A stretch of 64,000 nucleotides of DNA, taken from Betaproteobacteria bacterium. Lineage in GTDB: Bacteria; Pseudomonadota; Gammaproteobacteria; Burkholderiales; Casimicrobiaceae. The stretch is from positions 124,001 through 188,000 of the forward strand of contig JADKKQ010000006.1 in assembly GCA_016720425.1 (NCBI GenBank), given 5' to 3'. The notes beneath the pieces are model-generated. The model saw only the letters and a list, made by a program, of their open reading frames with translations. It was not told the DNA's origin and did no database searches. Positions within the stretch are counted from its first letter, which is position 1, and the number at the start of each line of letters is the position of its first letter. This document shows, piece by piece, positions 24,941-35,352 of this stretch. The position numbers and the translations under genes are program-made.

Positions 24941-25768
24941 TCATCCGCGCAGGCGCGCGACCGTGGCGTCGATCAGCCGCCGCGCGATCGAGATCCGCGT
25001 GGGCAGCGGCGGCAGCCGGTCGGCGGAAAACCACTGCGCGTCCTCGATTTCCACGGCGTCCGGGCGCAGCGTCCCGCCCGCGTACTCGGCGGTGTAGGCG
25101 ATCATCAGCGAGTGCGGAAACGCCCAGGGCTGACTGCCGAAATACACCGGCGCGCGCACTTCGACGCCGACCTCCTCGCGCACCTCGCGGTGCAGGCAGT
25201 CCTCGATCGATTCGCCGGGCTCGACGAAGCCCGCGAGCGCGCTGTACATCCCCGGCGGGAAGCGCGCGGCGCGGGCGAGCAGGATCTCGCGGCCCCGGGT
25301 GACCAGCGCCATCATCGCCGGCGAGACGCGCGGGTAGGCGACCAGGCCGCAGTCCGGGCATTCGCGCGCGCGCTCCGCCGGCTTGTCGCGGGTCGGCGCG
25401 CCGCAGCGGCCGCAGTAACGATGCGTCCGGTCCCAGTCGACGATCTGGAAGGCGCGCCCGGCCAGCGCCAGCAGCGGCTCGGGCAAGGTGAAGAACAGCG
25501 AGCGCAGCCCGCAGCCGTGCAGGCCGGCCGGATCCGGCGCGTCGTCGCGCAACGCCAGCGCGATGCAGGCCGTGCCGCCGAGCTCGCCCAGGTAGTGGGT
25601 CGTCCCCTCGACGCCCGCGGCCTGCAGCTCGGCCAGCCGCGGCACCGCCGGAACGTCGTGACTGCCTCCGACGAGCAGCTGGGCGTCGCGAAACGCGAAC
25701 GCGTACGCGTCCGGCGGCAGTGCCGCCGGGGGGACGTGCGCGGGAACGAAGTCGTGCGGGGTGTGCAT
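24941..25768 (-). CDS. nudC: NAD(+) diphosphatase / RNA decapping hydrolase NudC
   Basis: A 275-residue Nudix enzyme that cleaves NAD(H) and removes NAD caps from RNA. Order: an N-terminal beta domain, a zinc ribbon (HRYCGRCGAPTRD and ARECPDCGLVAYPR), and a Nudix domain with the box GFVEPGESIEDCLHREVREE. The NudC-specific SQPWAFPHSLM differs by one residue (Ala for Pro) from the common SQPWPFPxS. All metal-binding glutamates are present. It is separated from iorB by 88 bases on the same strand; no link to that enzyme is known. Confidence 0.95.
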   Translation of the reverse strand: MHTPHDFVPAHVPPAALPPDAYAFAFRDAQLLVGGSHDVPAVPRLAELQAAGVEGTTHYLGELGGTACIALALRDDAPDPAGLHGCGLRSLFFTLPEPLLALAGRAFQIVDWDRTHRYCGRCGAPTRDKPAERARECPDCGLVAYPRVSPAMMALVTRGREILLARAARFPPGMYSALAGFVEPGESIEDCLHREVREEVGVEVRAPVYFGSQPWAFPHSLMIAYTAEYAGGTLRPDAVEIEDAQWFSADRLPPLPTRISIARRLIDATVARLRG

Positions 25769-25856
25769 CGGGCTGCCTCGCCGGACTCACCCGCCGCGGT
25801 TCGCCGTGACGGAGACACCGCGGGGGCGCCCGCGGCGCCTGCCGGGCGAGCGCGCG

Positions 25857-28050
25857 TCAGGCGAGCTTCAACGGCAGGTTGCGCAGCCGCTGGCCGGTGG
25901 CGGCGGCGAGCGCGTTGGCGAGCGCGGGGGCGATGACCGGCGTCGCCGGCTCGCCGACGCCGGTGGGCTTCGCCGTCGAGGGCACGATGTGCACCTCGAC
26001 CTTCGGCATGGCGTCGATGCGCAGCACCGGGTAGTCGTGGAAGTTGGACTGCTGGACCGCGCCGTTGTCGAGCGTGATCGCTCCGTACAGCGCCGCCGAC
26101 AGCCCGAAGCCGATGCCGCCTTCCATCTGCGCGCGGACGTTGTCGGGGTTCACCGCGATGCCGCAGTCGACGGCGCAGACGACGCGGTCGACGCTGAAGG
26201 TCCTGTCCGCCTTGACGGTGACCTCGACGACCTCGGCGACGTAGCTGTTGAACGACTCGTGGACGGCCACGCCGCGCCCGCGCTTCTCGCCCGCCTTGCC
26301 CGCCGCCAGCGGCTTGCCCCAGCCGGCTTCGCGCGCCGCCAGTTCCAGCACCCCGAGGTGGCGCGGGTGCTTGGACAGGAGCGCGCGGCGGAACGCCACC
26401 GGATCCTTGCCGGCCGCCTGCGCCAGCTCGTCGATGAAGGTCTCGGTCGAGTACGCGGTGTGCGTCGAGCCCACCGAGCGCCACCACAGCACCGGCACGC
26501 CGACGGCCGGCGAGTGCAGGTCGACGGCGAGGTTGGGGATCGCGTAGGGCAGGCTGGAGGCGCCTTCGACCGAGGTCGCATCGACGCCGTTCCTGACCAT
26601 CGCGCCCTCGAACGCCGTGCCGCTCAGGATCGACTGGCCGACGATCCGGTGCTGCCAGGCGACGACGTTGCCGTCGGCATCGAGCCCGGCCTTCAGCGTG
26701 TGGTAGTACGCGGGGCGATAGTAGCCGGCCCGCATGTCGTCTTCGCGCGTCCAGACCAGCTTGATCGGCACGTCGCGCTTTCCGGCCGACGCCAGGCCCT
26801 GGGCGATCGAGGCCGCCTCGACCAGGTAATCGGCGGCGGGATTGGCGCGGCGGCCGAAGCTGCCGCCGGAGTAGAGCATGTTGATCCTGACGTCGGCCGG
26901 CTTCAGCCCGACCACCTGGGCGACGGCGATCTGGTCGCCGGTCTGTGACTGCGCGCCGTTCCAGATCTCGCAGCCGGTGGCCGACAGCTTGACCACGCAG
27001 TCCATCGGCTCCATCGCCGCGTGGGCGAGGTAGGGGAACTCGAACGCGGCGTCGAGCGTCTTGACTGCGCTCGCCATCGCCTTGGCCGCGTCGCCCTCGC
27101 TGCGGGCGACGATGCCGGGCCGGCCGGCGAGGCGCTTGAATTCGGCGAGGATGTCGGCCGAGGAGAACTTCGCCGCCGACGCTTCGTCCCACTCGATCTT
27201 CAGCGCGTCGCGGCCTTTCTTCGCCGCCCAGAAACTGGTGGCGACGACCGCCACGCCGTTGGGCACCTCGATCACGTAGCGGACGCCGGGCAGCGAGGCG
27301 CTCTGCGCGTCGAAGCTCTTCACCCGGGCGCCGAAGCGCGGGGGATGGGCGACGACGGCGGTCAGCATGTCGGGCAGCTTCACGTCGGCGGTGAACAGCG
27401 CGCTGCCGTTGCTCTTGGCCTTCGCGTCCTTGCGCGGCACGTGCCTGCCGATGAAGACGAAGTCCTTCGGATCCTTGAGCTTCACCTCGGTCGGGACCGC
27501 TTCGCGCCCGGCGGCGACGGCGAGCTCGCCGAACGTCGCCTTCTTGCCGCCGCCCGACACCACGCCGTCGCGCACGCTGACGGCCGCCGCCGCGACGTTC
27601 CATTGTCTGGCCGCGGCGGCCACCAGCATGGCCCGCGCCGCCGCGCCGGCGTGGCGCAGCTGATCCCACGAGTTGGCGATCGCCGTCGAGCCGCCGGTGC
27701 CCTGGGCCGCGCCCCAGAACAGGTTGTTGTAGCGCGCGGCGTCGGCCGGTGCGCCCTCGATCCGGACCTGCGCCCACGCGGCGTCGAGCTCGTCGGCGAC
27801 GATGGTGGCGAGGCCGGTGTAGACCCCTGGCCCATCTCGAGGTGCTTGGCGACGACGGTGACGGTGTTGTCGCTGCCGATGCGCACGAAGGCGTTCGGCG
27901 CGAAGGGCGCGGCGGCGGCGCGGCGCTGCCGGCGCGTCCCGGCCCGCCCGCCTGTCCGGCGGCGGTCGGCAGGTACAGTCCCAGCACCAGGCCGGATCCG
28001 GCGGCGAGGAAATCGCGCCGGCTGGCATTGATCAACTTGGGGGCGGTCAT
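25857..28050 (-). CDS. Isoquinoline 1-oxidoreductase-like molybdopterin subunit (xanthine dehydrogenase family), two frameshifts
   Basis: A molybdenum hydroxylase large subunit of about 730 residues. The start (ATG at 28050, GGAGAG site) opens a twin-arginine signal, NASRRDFLAAGSGLVLGLYL, so the enzyme is exported folded with its cofactor. Two single-base breaks follow: near 27900-27930 (to the frame with VRIGSDNTVTVVAKHLEMGQG) and near 27830 (to VYTGLATIVADELDAAWAQV), after which the frame is intact. It has YSGGSFGRRANPAADYLVEA, WWRSVGSTHTAYSTETFIDE and the catalytic-Glu loop TGVGEPATPVIAP. Substrate unknown: N-heterocycles or aldehydes. The iron-sulfur subunit lies directly upstream. Confidence 0.8.
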
Positions 28051-28061
28051 CGGTCTCTCCG

Positions 28062-28526
28062 TCAGCCGAGCGTCTTCGCCGCTTCCTTGATCGCGGCGCG
28101 GATGCGTTGGTAGGTGGCGCAGCGGCAGAGGATGCCGGCCATCGCCGCGTCGATGTCGGCGTCGGTCGGCTTCTTCTTCCGGGCGAGCAGCGCCGCCGCG
28201 GCCATCACCTGCCCGCTCTGGCAATACCCGCACTGCGGCACGTCGAGCTTCTCCCACGCCGCCTGCACCGCCCGGGCTTCCCGGGTCTTCAGGCCCTCGA
28301 TGGTGGTGATGTCGGCGCCCTGCTTCAGCGCGCCCAGCGTGATCTGGCACGAACGCTGCGGCTGGCCGTCGACGTAGACGGTGCAGGCGCCGCAGAGCGC
28401 CATCCCGCAACCGTACTTGGTGCCGGTGAGGTCGAGGTTGTCACGCAGGATCCACAGCAGCGGCGTGTCGCCGGCCACGCTGGAACTGACGTCGACACGT
28501 TCGCCGTTGACGAAAAAAGTGGGCAT
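28062..28526 (-). CDS. 2Fe-2S subunit of a molybdenum hydroxylase (IorA-like)
   Basis: A 154-residue electron-transfer subunit. The plant-ferredoxin cluster is bound by KYGCGMALCGACTVYVDGQ and RSCQITL; the second, helical 2Fe-2S cluster by VPQCGYCQSGQVMAAAALL and GILCRCATYQRIRAAI. It hands electrons from the molybdopterin centre of the subunit encoded 11 bases downstream. The FAD subunit of classical xanthine dehydrogenases is absent, as in the IorAB class, and no cytochrome c gene sits beside the pair, so the acceptor is not evident. No signal peptide: it would be carried through the Tat system by its partner. Confidence 0.9.
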   Translation of the reverse strand: MPTFFVNGERVDVSSSVAGDTPLLWILRDNLDLTGTKYGCGMALCGACTVYVDGQPQRSCQITLGALKQGADITTIEGLKTREARAVQAAWEKLDVPQCGYCQSGQVMAAAALLARKKKPTDADIDAAMAGILCRCATYQRIRAAIKEAAKTLG

Positions 28527-28655
28527 CGGAAGACTCCGGAGACGCCGCGCAGGGCAGAAGCGCGCGAGAGAGCAATGATAGGCGAAAGACCGCCGCTTGC
28601 GCACCCGGTTCCGCGGCGGGGCGTGGACGGCGGCGGCCTCGAGGTCCCGATAAGG

Positions 28656-28661
28656 TAAAAT
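28656..28661 (+). promoter_or_regulatory. Possible -10 (TAAAAT) for prfB, within a small palindrome
   Basis: TAAAAT lies inside CGATAAGGTAAAATTATCG (28649-28666; arms CGATAA / TTATCG), 28 bases ahead of the prfB ATG. It is among the most AT-rich spots in the region. Confidence 0.4.
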
Positions 28662-28688
28662 TATCGTTTGTCCCGAAGGTGCCAGGCC

Positions 28689-29793
28689 ATGGAAGCGGAA
28701 CAGCTCAATCAGATCGCCGGCAAGCTTGCCAATCTGCGGGAACGCACCGCGGATCTGCGGAGGTATCTTTGACTTCGATGTAAAGGCGAACCGCCTGGCC
28801 GAAGTCAACCGCGAGCTCGAAGACCCGAAGATCTGGGACGACCCGCAGCGGGCGCAGGACCTCGGCAAGGAAAAGAAGGCGCTCGACGGCGTGGTCACGA
28901 CGCTGACCGCGCTGGACACCAGCCTGCGCGACAGCGCGGAGCTGTTCGAGCTCGCCCGGTCCGACAACGACGACCCGACGCTGCTCGCCGTCGCCGCCGA
29001 CGTCGCCGGCGTCGAGAAGGGCGTCGCCGGGCTCGAGTTCCGGCGCATGTTCAGCCACCCGATGGACCCCGCGCCGTGCTTCATCGACATCCAGGCGGGC
29101 TCCGGCGGCACCGAGGCGCAGGACTGGGCGGCGATGCTGCTGCGGATGTACCTGCGCTACTGCGAGCGCCGCGGCTACACGACCGACCTGCTCGAGGAAA
29201 CCCCCGGCGACGTCGCGGGCATCAAGAGCGCGTCGGTCAAGGTGACCGGCGACTACGCCTACGGTTACCTGCGCACCGAGGTCGGCGTCCACCGCCTGGT
29301 CCGCAAGAGTCCCTTCGACTCCAACGCCCGGCGGCACACGTCGTTCGCCAGCGTCTTCGTCTATCCCGAGGTCGACGACTCGATCGAGGTCGACATCAAT
29401 CCGGCGGACCTGCGCGTCGACACCTTCCGCGCCTCCGGCGCCGGCGGCCAGCACATCAACAAGACCGACTCGGCGGTGCGCATCACGCACCTGCCGACCA
29501 ACATCGTCGTCCAGTGCCAGAACGACCGCTCGCAGCACCGCAACCGCGCCGAGGCGATGGCGATGCTGAAGTCGCGGCTCTACGAGCACGAGCTGCGCAA
29601 GCGCCAGGCCGAGCAGCAGAAGCTCGAGGACAGCAAGACCGACATCGGCTGGGGGCACCAGATCCGCTCGTACGTGCTCGACCAGTCGCGGATCAAGGAC
29701 CTGCGCACCAATTACGAGGTGGGCAACACCCAGGCGGTGCTCGACGGCGACCTCGACGACTTCATCGCGGCCAGCCTGAAGCAGGGCGTGTAG
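28689..29793 (+). CDS. prfB: Peptide chain release factor 2 with programmed +1 frameshift
   Basis: RF2 recognises UGA and UAA and triggers peptide release. The first 27 codons from ATG 28689 end at CTT TGA (28767-28772); the ribosome skips one base and continues from GAC at 28771 to give about 367 residues. The slip context CGGAGGTATCTTTGAC has the Shine-Dalgarno-like GGAGG, CTT slip codon, in-frame TGA and following C of the classical autoregulatory site, so this shift is genuine. The RF2 specificity motif appears in VRKSPFDSNARRHTSF and the catalytic GGQ in ASGAGGQHINKTDSAVR. lysS follows after one small gene, a common linkage. Confidence 0.97.
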
Positions 29794-29795
29794 CC

Positions 29796-30464
29796 GTGCC
29801 GGCGTTCCTGTTCGACATGGACGGCACGATGGTCGACTCGATGCCGTGGCACGCGCGCTCGTGGGTGGCGTTCGCGCGCGAAGTCGGCCTGCCGCCGCCC
29901 GACGCCGGCTTCTTCCGGCGGACGACCGGGCTGACCGGCGTCGAGGTGATGCGCGAGTTCTTCGGCGAGCGCCCGGCGGCCGAGTTGCGGGCGCGGGTCG
30001 AGCGCAAGGAGGCGATCTACCGCGAGCTGTTCGGTCCCGCGTTCCGCGAGGTGCGCGGCTTCGGCGCGTTCGCCGACGCCGCGCGCGGTGCCGGGGTCAA
30101 GGTGGCCTGCGCGACGGCCGGCGACGCCGACAACATCGCGTTCGTCCTCGACCACCTCGGCCGGCGCGGCTTCTTCGACGCGGTCGTCGGCGCGCACGAC
30201 GTCCTGCGCGGCAAGCCGCACCCCGACCTCTTCCTGCTCGCCGCGCAGCGGATGGGCGTCGACCCCGCGCAGTGCCTGGTGTTCGAGGACGCGCCGCACG
30301 GCATCGAGGCGGCGCGCCGCGCCGGCATGCGCGCCGTCGCCATCGCGACGACGCTGCCGCCCGACGAGCTCGGCGCGCCCGACCACGTCGTCGCCCGTGC
30401 GATCGACTTCACCACGCTGAACGTCGGCGACCTGCTGGCGCACGTCGCCGTGCCCGCACGCTGA
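29796..30464 (+). CDS. HAD-superfamily sugar-phosphatase / beta-phosphoglucomutase-like hydrolase
   Basis: A 222-residue subfamily IA HAD enzyme. Motif I is FLFDMDGTMVDSMPWHA (nucleophile Asp), motif II is ACATAGDADN, the Lys is in LRGKPHPDLF, and motif IV is CLVFEDAPHGIEAARRAG. The helical cap lies between residues 18 and 85. Such enzymes dephosphorylate or isomerise small sugar phosphates; which one cannot be told. The GTG start lies two bases past the prfB stop, and lysS begins 27 bases after its end, so it is inserted in a prfB-lysS operon. Confidence 0.85.
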   Translation: MPAFLFDMDGTMVDSMPWHARSWVAFAREVGLPPPDAGFFRRTTGLTGVEVMREFFGERPAAELRARVERKEAIYRELFGPAFREVRGFGAFADAARGAGVKVACATAGDADNIAFVLDHLGRRGFFDAVVGAHDVLRGKPHPDLFLLAAQRMGVDPAQCLVFEDAPHGIEAARRAGMRAVAIATTLPPDELGAPDHVVARAIDFTTLNVGDLLAHVAVPAR

Positions 30465-30491
30465 CCGCCTTCCACCACCGGACCCGCCACC

Positions 30492-32012
<1,521 letters not shown>

Positions 32013-32077
32013 GCGCGCCCGGCGGCGCGCGCCTTGCCGCGGCCTTGAAGCCGGTGCAACATCAGGTCGAATCCTTC

Positions 32078-32126
32078 GGGGACAGACCACGATTTCCGCG
32101 GATCGCGGAAATCGTGGTCCGTCCCC
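32078..32126. repeat. Long inverted repeat downstream of lysS
   Basis: Two 23-base arms (32078-32100, beginning GGGGACAGACCACGA, and 32104-32126) are reverse complements with one mismatch around a 3-base centre (GAT). A hairpin this long cannot be chance. There is no T tract, so it is not an ordinary intrinsic terminator. From memory, near-identical GGGGACAGACCACG palindromes are scattered through many proteobacterial genomes as REP-like elements; that needs a search. A second short palindrome of CCGCGG units follows at 32132-32149. Confidence 0.8.
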
Positions 32127-32168
32127 AGGTTCCGCGGCCGCGGCCGCGGCGATTCCGGAGGGCAGGCA

Positions 32169-34413
32169 ATGAGCGATAGCGCCGTCGATCTCAAGCTCAC
32201 CGGCATGACCTGCGCCGCCTGCGCGGCGCGCATCGAGAAGGTCCTGAACCGGACCGACGGCGTCCGTGCGGCCGTCAACTTCGCCAGCGAGACCGCGCAC
32301 GTCGAGTTCGATCCGGCCAAGGCCGATGCCGCCGCGCTGATCGCCAAGATCCGCGGCGCGGGCTTCGACGCGGCCCCGGCGATCGATCCCTTCCTGCAGC
32401 CCGAAGCCGAGGCGCGGGCGCAGAACGAGCGCTACCGGCGCGAGCTCGCCGCCTTCGGCATCGCGGCCTTCTTCACCGCGCCGCTCGCGCTGCAGATGCT
32501 GTGGATGTTCGGCGGCAGCCACGCGGCGGGGCTTGCCGGTGTGGCTGCAGTTCCTCTGCGCGCTGCCAGTGCAGCTGTGGTCGGGCGCGCGCTTCTACGA
32601 GGGCGCGTACAAGGCGCTGCGCGCGGGCGCCGCCAACATGGACGTGCTGGTGGCGCTCGGCACCACGGCGGCGTTCGTGTTCAGCCTCGCCGTGTGGCTG
32701 GTGCCCATTGCGCAGCAGCACGTGTATTTCGAGGCCGGCGCGATGGTGATCACGCTGGTGCTGCTGGGCAAGCTGCTCGAGGGACGGGCGAAGCTCAGGA
32801 CCGCGTCGGCGATTCGCGATCTGCTGCGGCTGCAGCCGGCGACGCTGTGGCGCGAGCGCGCCGGCCGGCTCGAGGAAGTGCCGGTCGCGAACGTCCACGC
32901 CGGCGAGGTGTTCGTCGTGCGCGCCGGCGACACCGTGGGCGTCGACGGCCGCGTGCTGGACGGCGAGTCGGCGGTCGACGAGGCCATGCTGACCGGCGAG
33001 AGCGAGCCGGTGCTGAAGCGCCCGGGCGACCTGGTCCGCGCCGGCACCGTCAATGCGCACGCGCCGCTGCGCTGCGAGGCGACGGCGGTGGGGCAGGCGA
33101 CGCTGCTGGCCGGCATCGTCCGCCAGGTGGCGGCGGCGCAGGGATCGAAGGCGCCGGTGCAGCGGCTGGTCGATCGCGTCGCCGCGTGGTTCGTGCCCGT
33201 GGTGCTGGCGATCGCGATCGTCACCTTCGGCGCCTCGTGGCTGCTGCTGGGCGACTGGGCGGTCGCGCTGCTGCGCGCGACCGCGGTGCTGGTCATCGCC
33301 TGTCCCTGCGCGCTCGGCCTGGCGACGCCCACGGCGCTGATGGTCGGGGTCGGGCGCGGCGCGCGCGAAGGCATCCTCATCAAGAACGCCGAGGCGCTGG
33401 AGCGGGCCGAGCGCATCGACGCGATGGTGGTCGACAAGACGGGGACGCTGACGGTGGGCGAGCCGCGGGTGGTCGGCACGCTGCCGCGGCCCGGCCTCGA
33501 CGAGGCCGCGCTGATCCGGATCGCCGCGAGCCTCGAGCACGCCGCGGCGCATCCGCTGGGCAAGGCGATACTGGGACACGCGCGGGCGCTCGCGGTCGAG
33601 CCCTTCGCCGTCGCCGACGCCCGCGTCCATCCGGGTCGCGGCATCAGCGCCGAGCGCGACGGGCGCGTGCTGCGCCTCGGCTCGCCGGCGTTCCTGCGGG
33701 AGTCCGGCGTCCGCCTCGACCCGCAGACGCTCGCGGCGGTGCACCAGGAGGCGCGCACCGTCGTCGGCATCGCCGAGGGCGACGCGTTGGAGGGCTGGAT
33801 CCTGCTGGCCGACGAGTTGCGCCCGGGGGCGGCGGCCGCGGTCGCCGAACTGCGCGCCGCCGGCATCGCGGTGACGATGCTGACCGGCGACCACGCGGCG
33901 ACCGCCGCCGTGGTCGCGGGTGCGGCGGGGATCGACGACTGGCGCGCGGGGCAGCTGCCACAGGACAAGCGCGCGGCGATCGCGGAATTGCAGCAGCGCG
34001 GGCGGGTCGTGGGCATGGCCGGCGACGGCGTCAACGACGCGCCGGCGCTGGCGCAGGCCGACGTGTCGTTCGCGATGGGTGCGGGCAGCGGCAGCGCCCT
34101 GTCGGCCGCCGACGTCACGCTGCTGCGCAACGACCTCGCCGCCGTCGCGGCGGCGATCGATCTGTCGCGCGCCACGCTGCGCAAGATCCGGCAGAACCTG
34201 TTCTTTGCCTTCGTCTACAATGTGCTGGGCATTCCGCTGGCGGCGCTGGGCCTGTTGTCCCCGGTGGTCGCGGGGGCCGCGATGGCGGCGAGCTCGGTGT
34301 CCGTCGTCGGCAATGCACTGCTGCTGCGGCGCTGGCGTCCGCAGGCGGGCGGAAGCGAACCGAACGCCGAAGCCGCCGCCAGCGCCGTGCGGTTCGAAAA
34401 GGAGAGTCTGTGA
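32169..34413 (+). CDS. copA: Copper-translocating P1B-type ATPase, one frameshift
   Basis: A Cu(I)-export ATPase of about 748 residues. One N-terminal heavy-metal domain (LTGMTCAACAARIEKVLNR), eight expected membrane helices, the actuator loop MLTGESEPVLKRPGD, the metal-binding membrane motif VLVIACPCALGLATPTAL, the phosphorylated Asp in VVDKTGTLTVGEP, the HP motif AAHPLGKAI and the hinge GDGVNDAPALA. A frame change near 32533 (GGSHAAG / LPVWLQFLC) lies in a loop between the first helices; one extra or two missing bases would explain it, and both sides are well conserved. copZ overlaps its stop (TGATG). Confidence 0.88.
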
Positions 34414-34634
34414 TGGGCGAGATCGTCAGGCAGGAGTTCGCGATCGACGGCATGAGCTGCCAGGGCTGCGTGCGCGGCGTCACCGGCGCGCTCGGCAAGG
34501 TCGCCGGCGTCAAGTCCGTCGACGTGTCGCTGGAGCGGTCCGGAGCGACCGTCGAGTTCGATGCGGCGAGCGTTCAGCCGGCGGCCATCGTGGCCGCGAT
34601 CGTCGCCGCCGGGTTCGAGGCGCGACCGCGCTGA
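34413..34634 (+). CDS. copZ: Copper chaperone, heavy-metal-associated domain protein (CopZ-like)
   Basis: A 73-residue single HMA domain, the full protein. EFAIDGMSCQGCVRGVTGAL holds the CxxC site (here CQGC) and the rest completes the beta-alpha-beta-beta-alpha-beta fold (VKSVDVSLERSGATVEFD). It delivers Cu(I) to the ATPase encoded just upstream; the genes overlap by one base, so translation is coupled. The middle residues are QG rather than CopZ's usual CAAC/CGHC pairing; the ligand cysteines are intact. Confidence 0.85.
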   Translation: MGEIVRQEFAIDGMSCQGCVRGVTGALGKVAGVKSVDVSLERSGATVEFDAASVQPAAIVAAIVAAGFEARPR

Positions 34635-34697
34635 GGCCGGCGGCGAGCGCGGCGCGTGCGGCGCAGTTGCCTGCCGCGGGGCGTGATCGCAAGCGCG

Positions 34698-34703
34698 TAT
34701 AAT
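34698..34703 (+). promoter_or_regulatory. -10 element (TATAAT) of tRNA-Pro
   Basis: A perfect TATAAT in GCGTATAATCGGGCCCC, 10 bases ahead of the tRNA 5' end, with a GC-rich discriminator as is usual for stable-RNA promoters. No good -35 at 16-18 bases. Confidence 0.6.
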
Positions 34704-34713
34704 CGGGCCCCTT

Positions 34714-34790
34714 CGGGGTGTAGCGCAGCCCGGTAGCGCGCTTGCTTTGGGAGCAAGATGTCGGAGGTTCAAATCCTCTCACCCCGACCA
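34714..34790 (+). tRNA. tRNA-Pro (anticodon TGG)
   Basis: A 77-base cloverleaf including the encoded CCA. The acceptor arms CGGGGTG and CACCCCG pair fully; the D-arm is GCGCAGCCCGGTAGCGC; the anticodon stem CTTGC/GCAAG encloses TTTGGGA with anticodon TGG; the T-arm is GGAGG-TTCAAAT-CCTCT. It reads CCN proline codons, mainly CCA and CCG. No duplicated 3' end was noticed nearby to suggest an integrated element. Confidence 0.97.
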
Positions 34791-34987
34791 GAACGACATC
34801 GTCGCAACCGGCGAGGGAACAGCCCCCGAATCGGGTGCGCGCGCGGGCAGCACCTATATCCGGCCATTGGATCTCTTCCGCCGGCGGCGCGGCGCTCTTC
34901 ATGGCGAAAGCTTGGCTCGGGTGCGGCGCCGGCAAGACAGAATGGCATGGCGACTTCCGCGATCCTGCCGAGCGAGTGCCCCATCCG

Positions 34988-35134
34988 ATGCGAAACGTCA
35001 TTGCCTGGTCCGCGTTGCTGATGCTCGTCGCCGGATGTGCCGGGTTGTACCGGACCGCCGGGGACCGCGCCTTCTGCGAATCCGAGCCGACCGATTCGGT
35101 GGAACGCCGGGCGCACCGCGAAATCTGTCGCTGA
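34988..35134 (+). CDS. Very small lipoprotein
   Basis: A 48-residue secreted peptide with a clean lipoprotein signal: MRNVIAWSALLMLVAGC, where LVAGC is the lipobox and the Cys would be lipidated, leaving only about 32 residues (AGLYRTAGDRAFCESEPTD...). Two more cysteines could form a disulfide. It resembles the small entericidin-like or unknown outer-membrane lipopeptides, but no family is recognised. There is no strong ribosome site. The flanks (34791-34987 and 35135-35352) hold no other gene I can support. Confidence 0.5.
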   Translation: MRNVIAWSALLMLVAGCAGLYRTAGDRAFCESEPTDSVERRAHREICR

Positions 35135-35352
35135 CGCCGTCGTCGGCGCCCGCGCTCCGCGGCGCTTTTCAAGCGACCCGGCCGGTGCGATCCTTTCGCC
35201 GGCTGTCCGTCCGCTCCGCGCCGGGGATCGAGGCGTCGCCCTTCCCCCGTGCCGGACGAGCCGATCGCCAGCGCGCGACGGCACACCGCCGCCGCACGCT
35301 TCGACGCCACGCCATGGGACGCGACTCCGGTCGCGTCGAAAGGAGAATGCCG

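Noticed and set aside
28689..28772. prfB in-frame stop as a sequencing error
   Set aside because: The slip-site sequence is the conserved programmed frameshift signal of RF2.
34714..34790. tRNA-Pro as an integration site for an island to the right
   Set aside because: No second copy of the tRNA 3' end, integrase or composition break was found; the following genes have ordinary GC and codon use.
35135..35352. A gene between the small lipoprotein and the enolase-superfamily gene
   Set aside because: No frame with a ribosome site, family motif or coding-like codon bias was seen.
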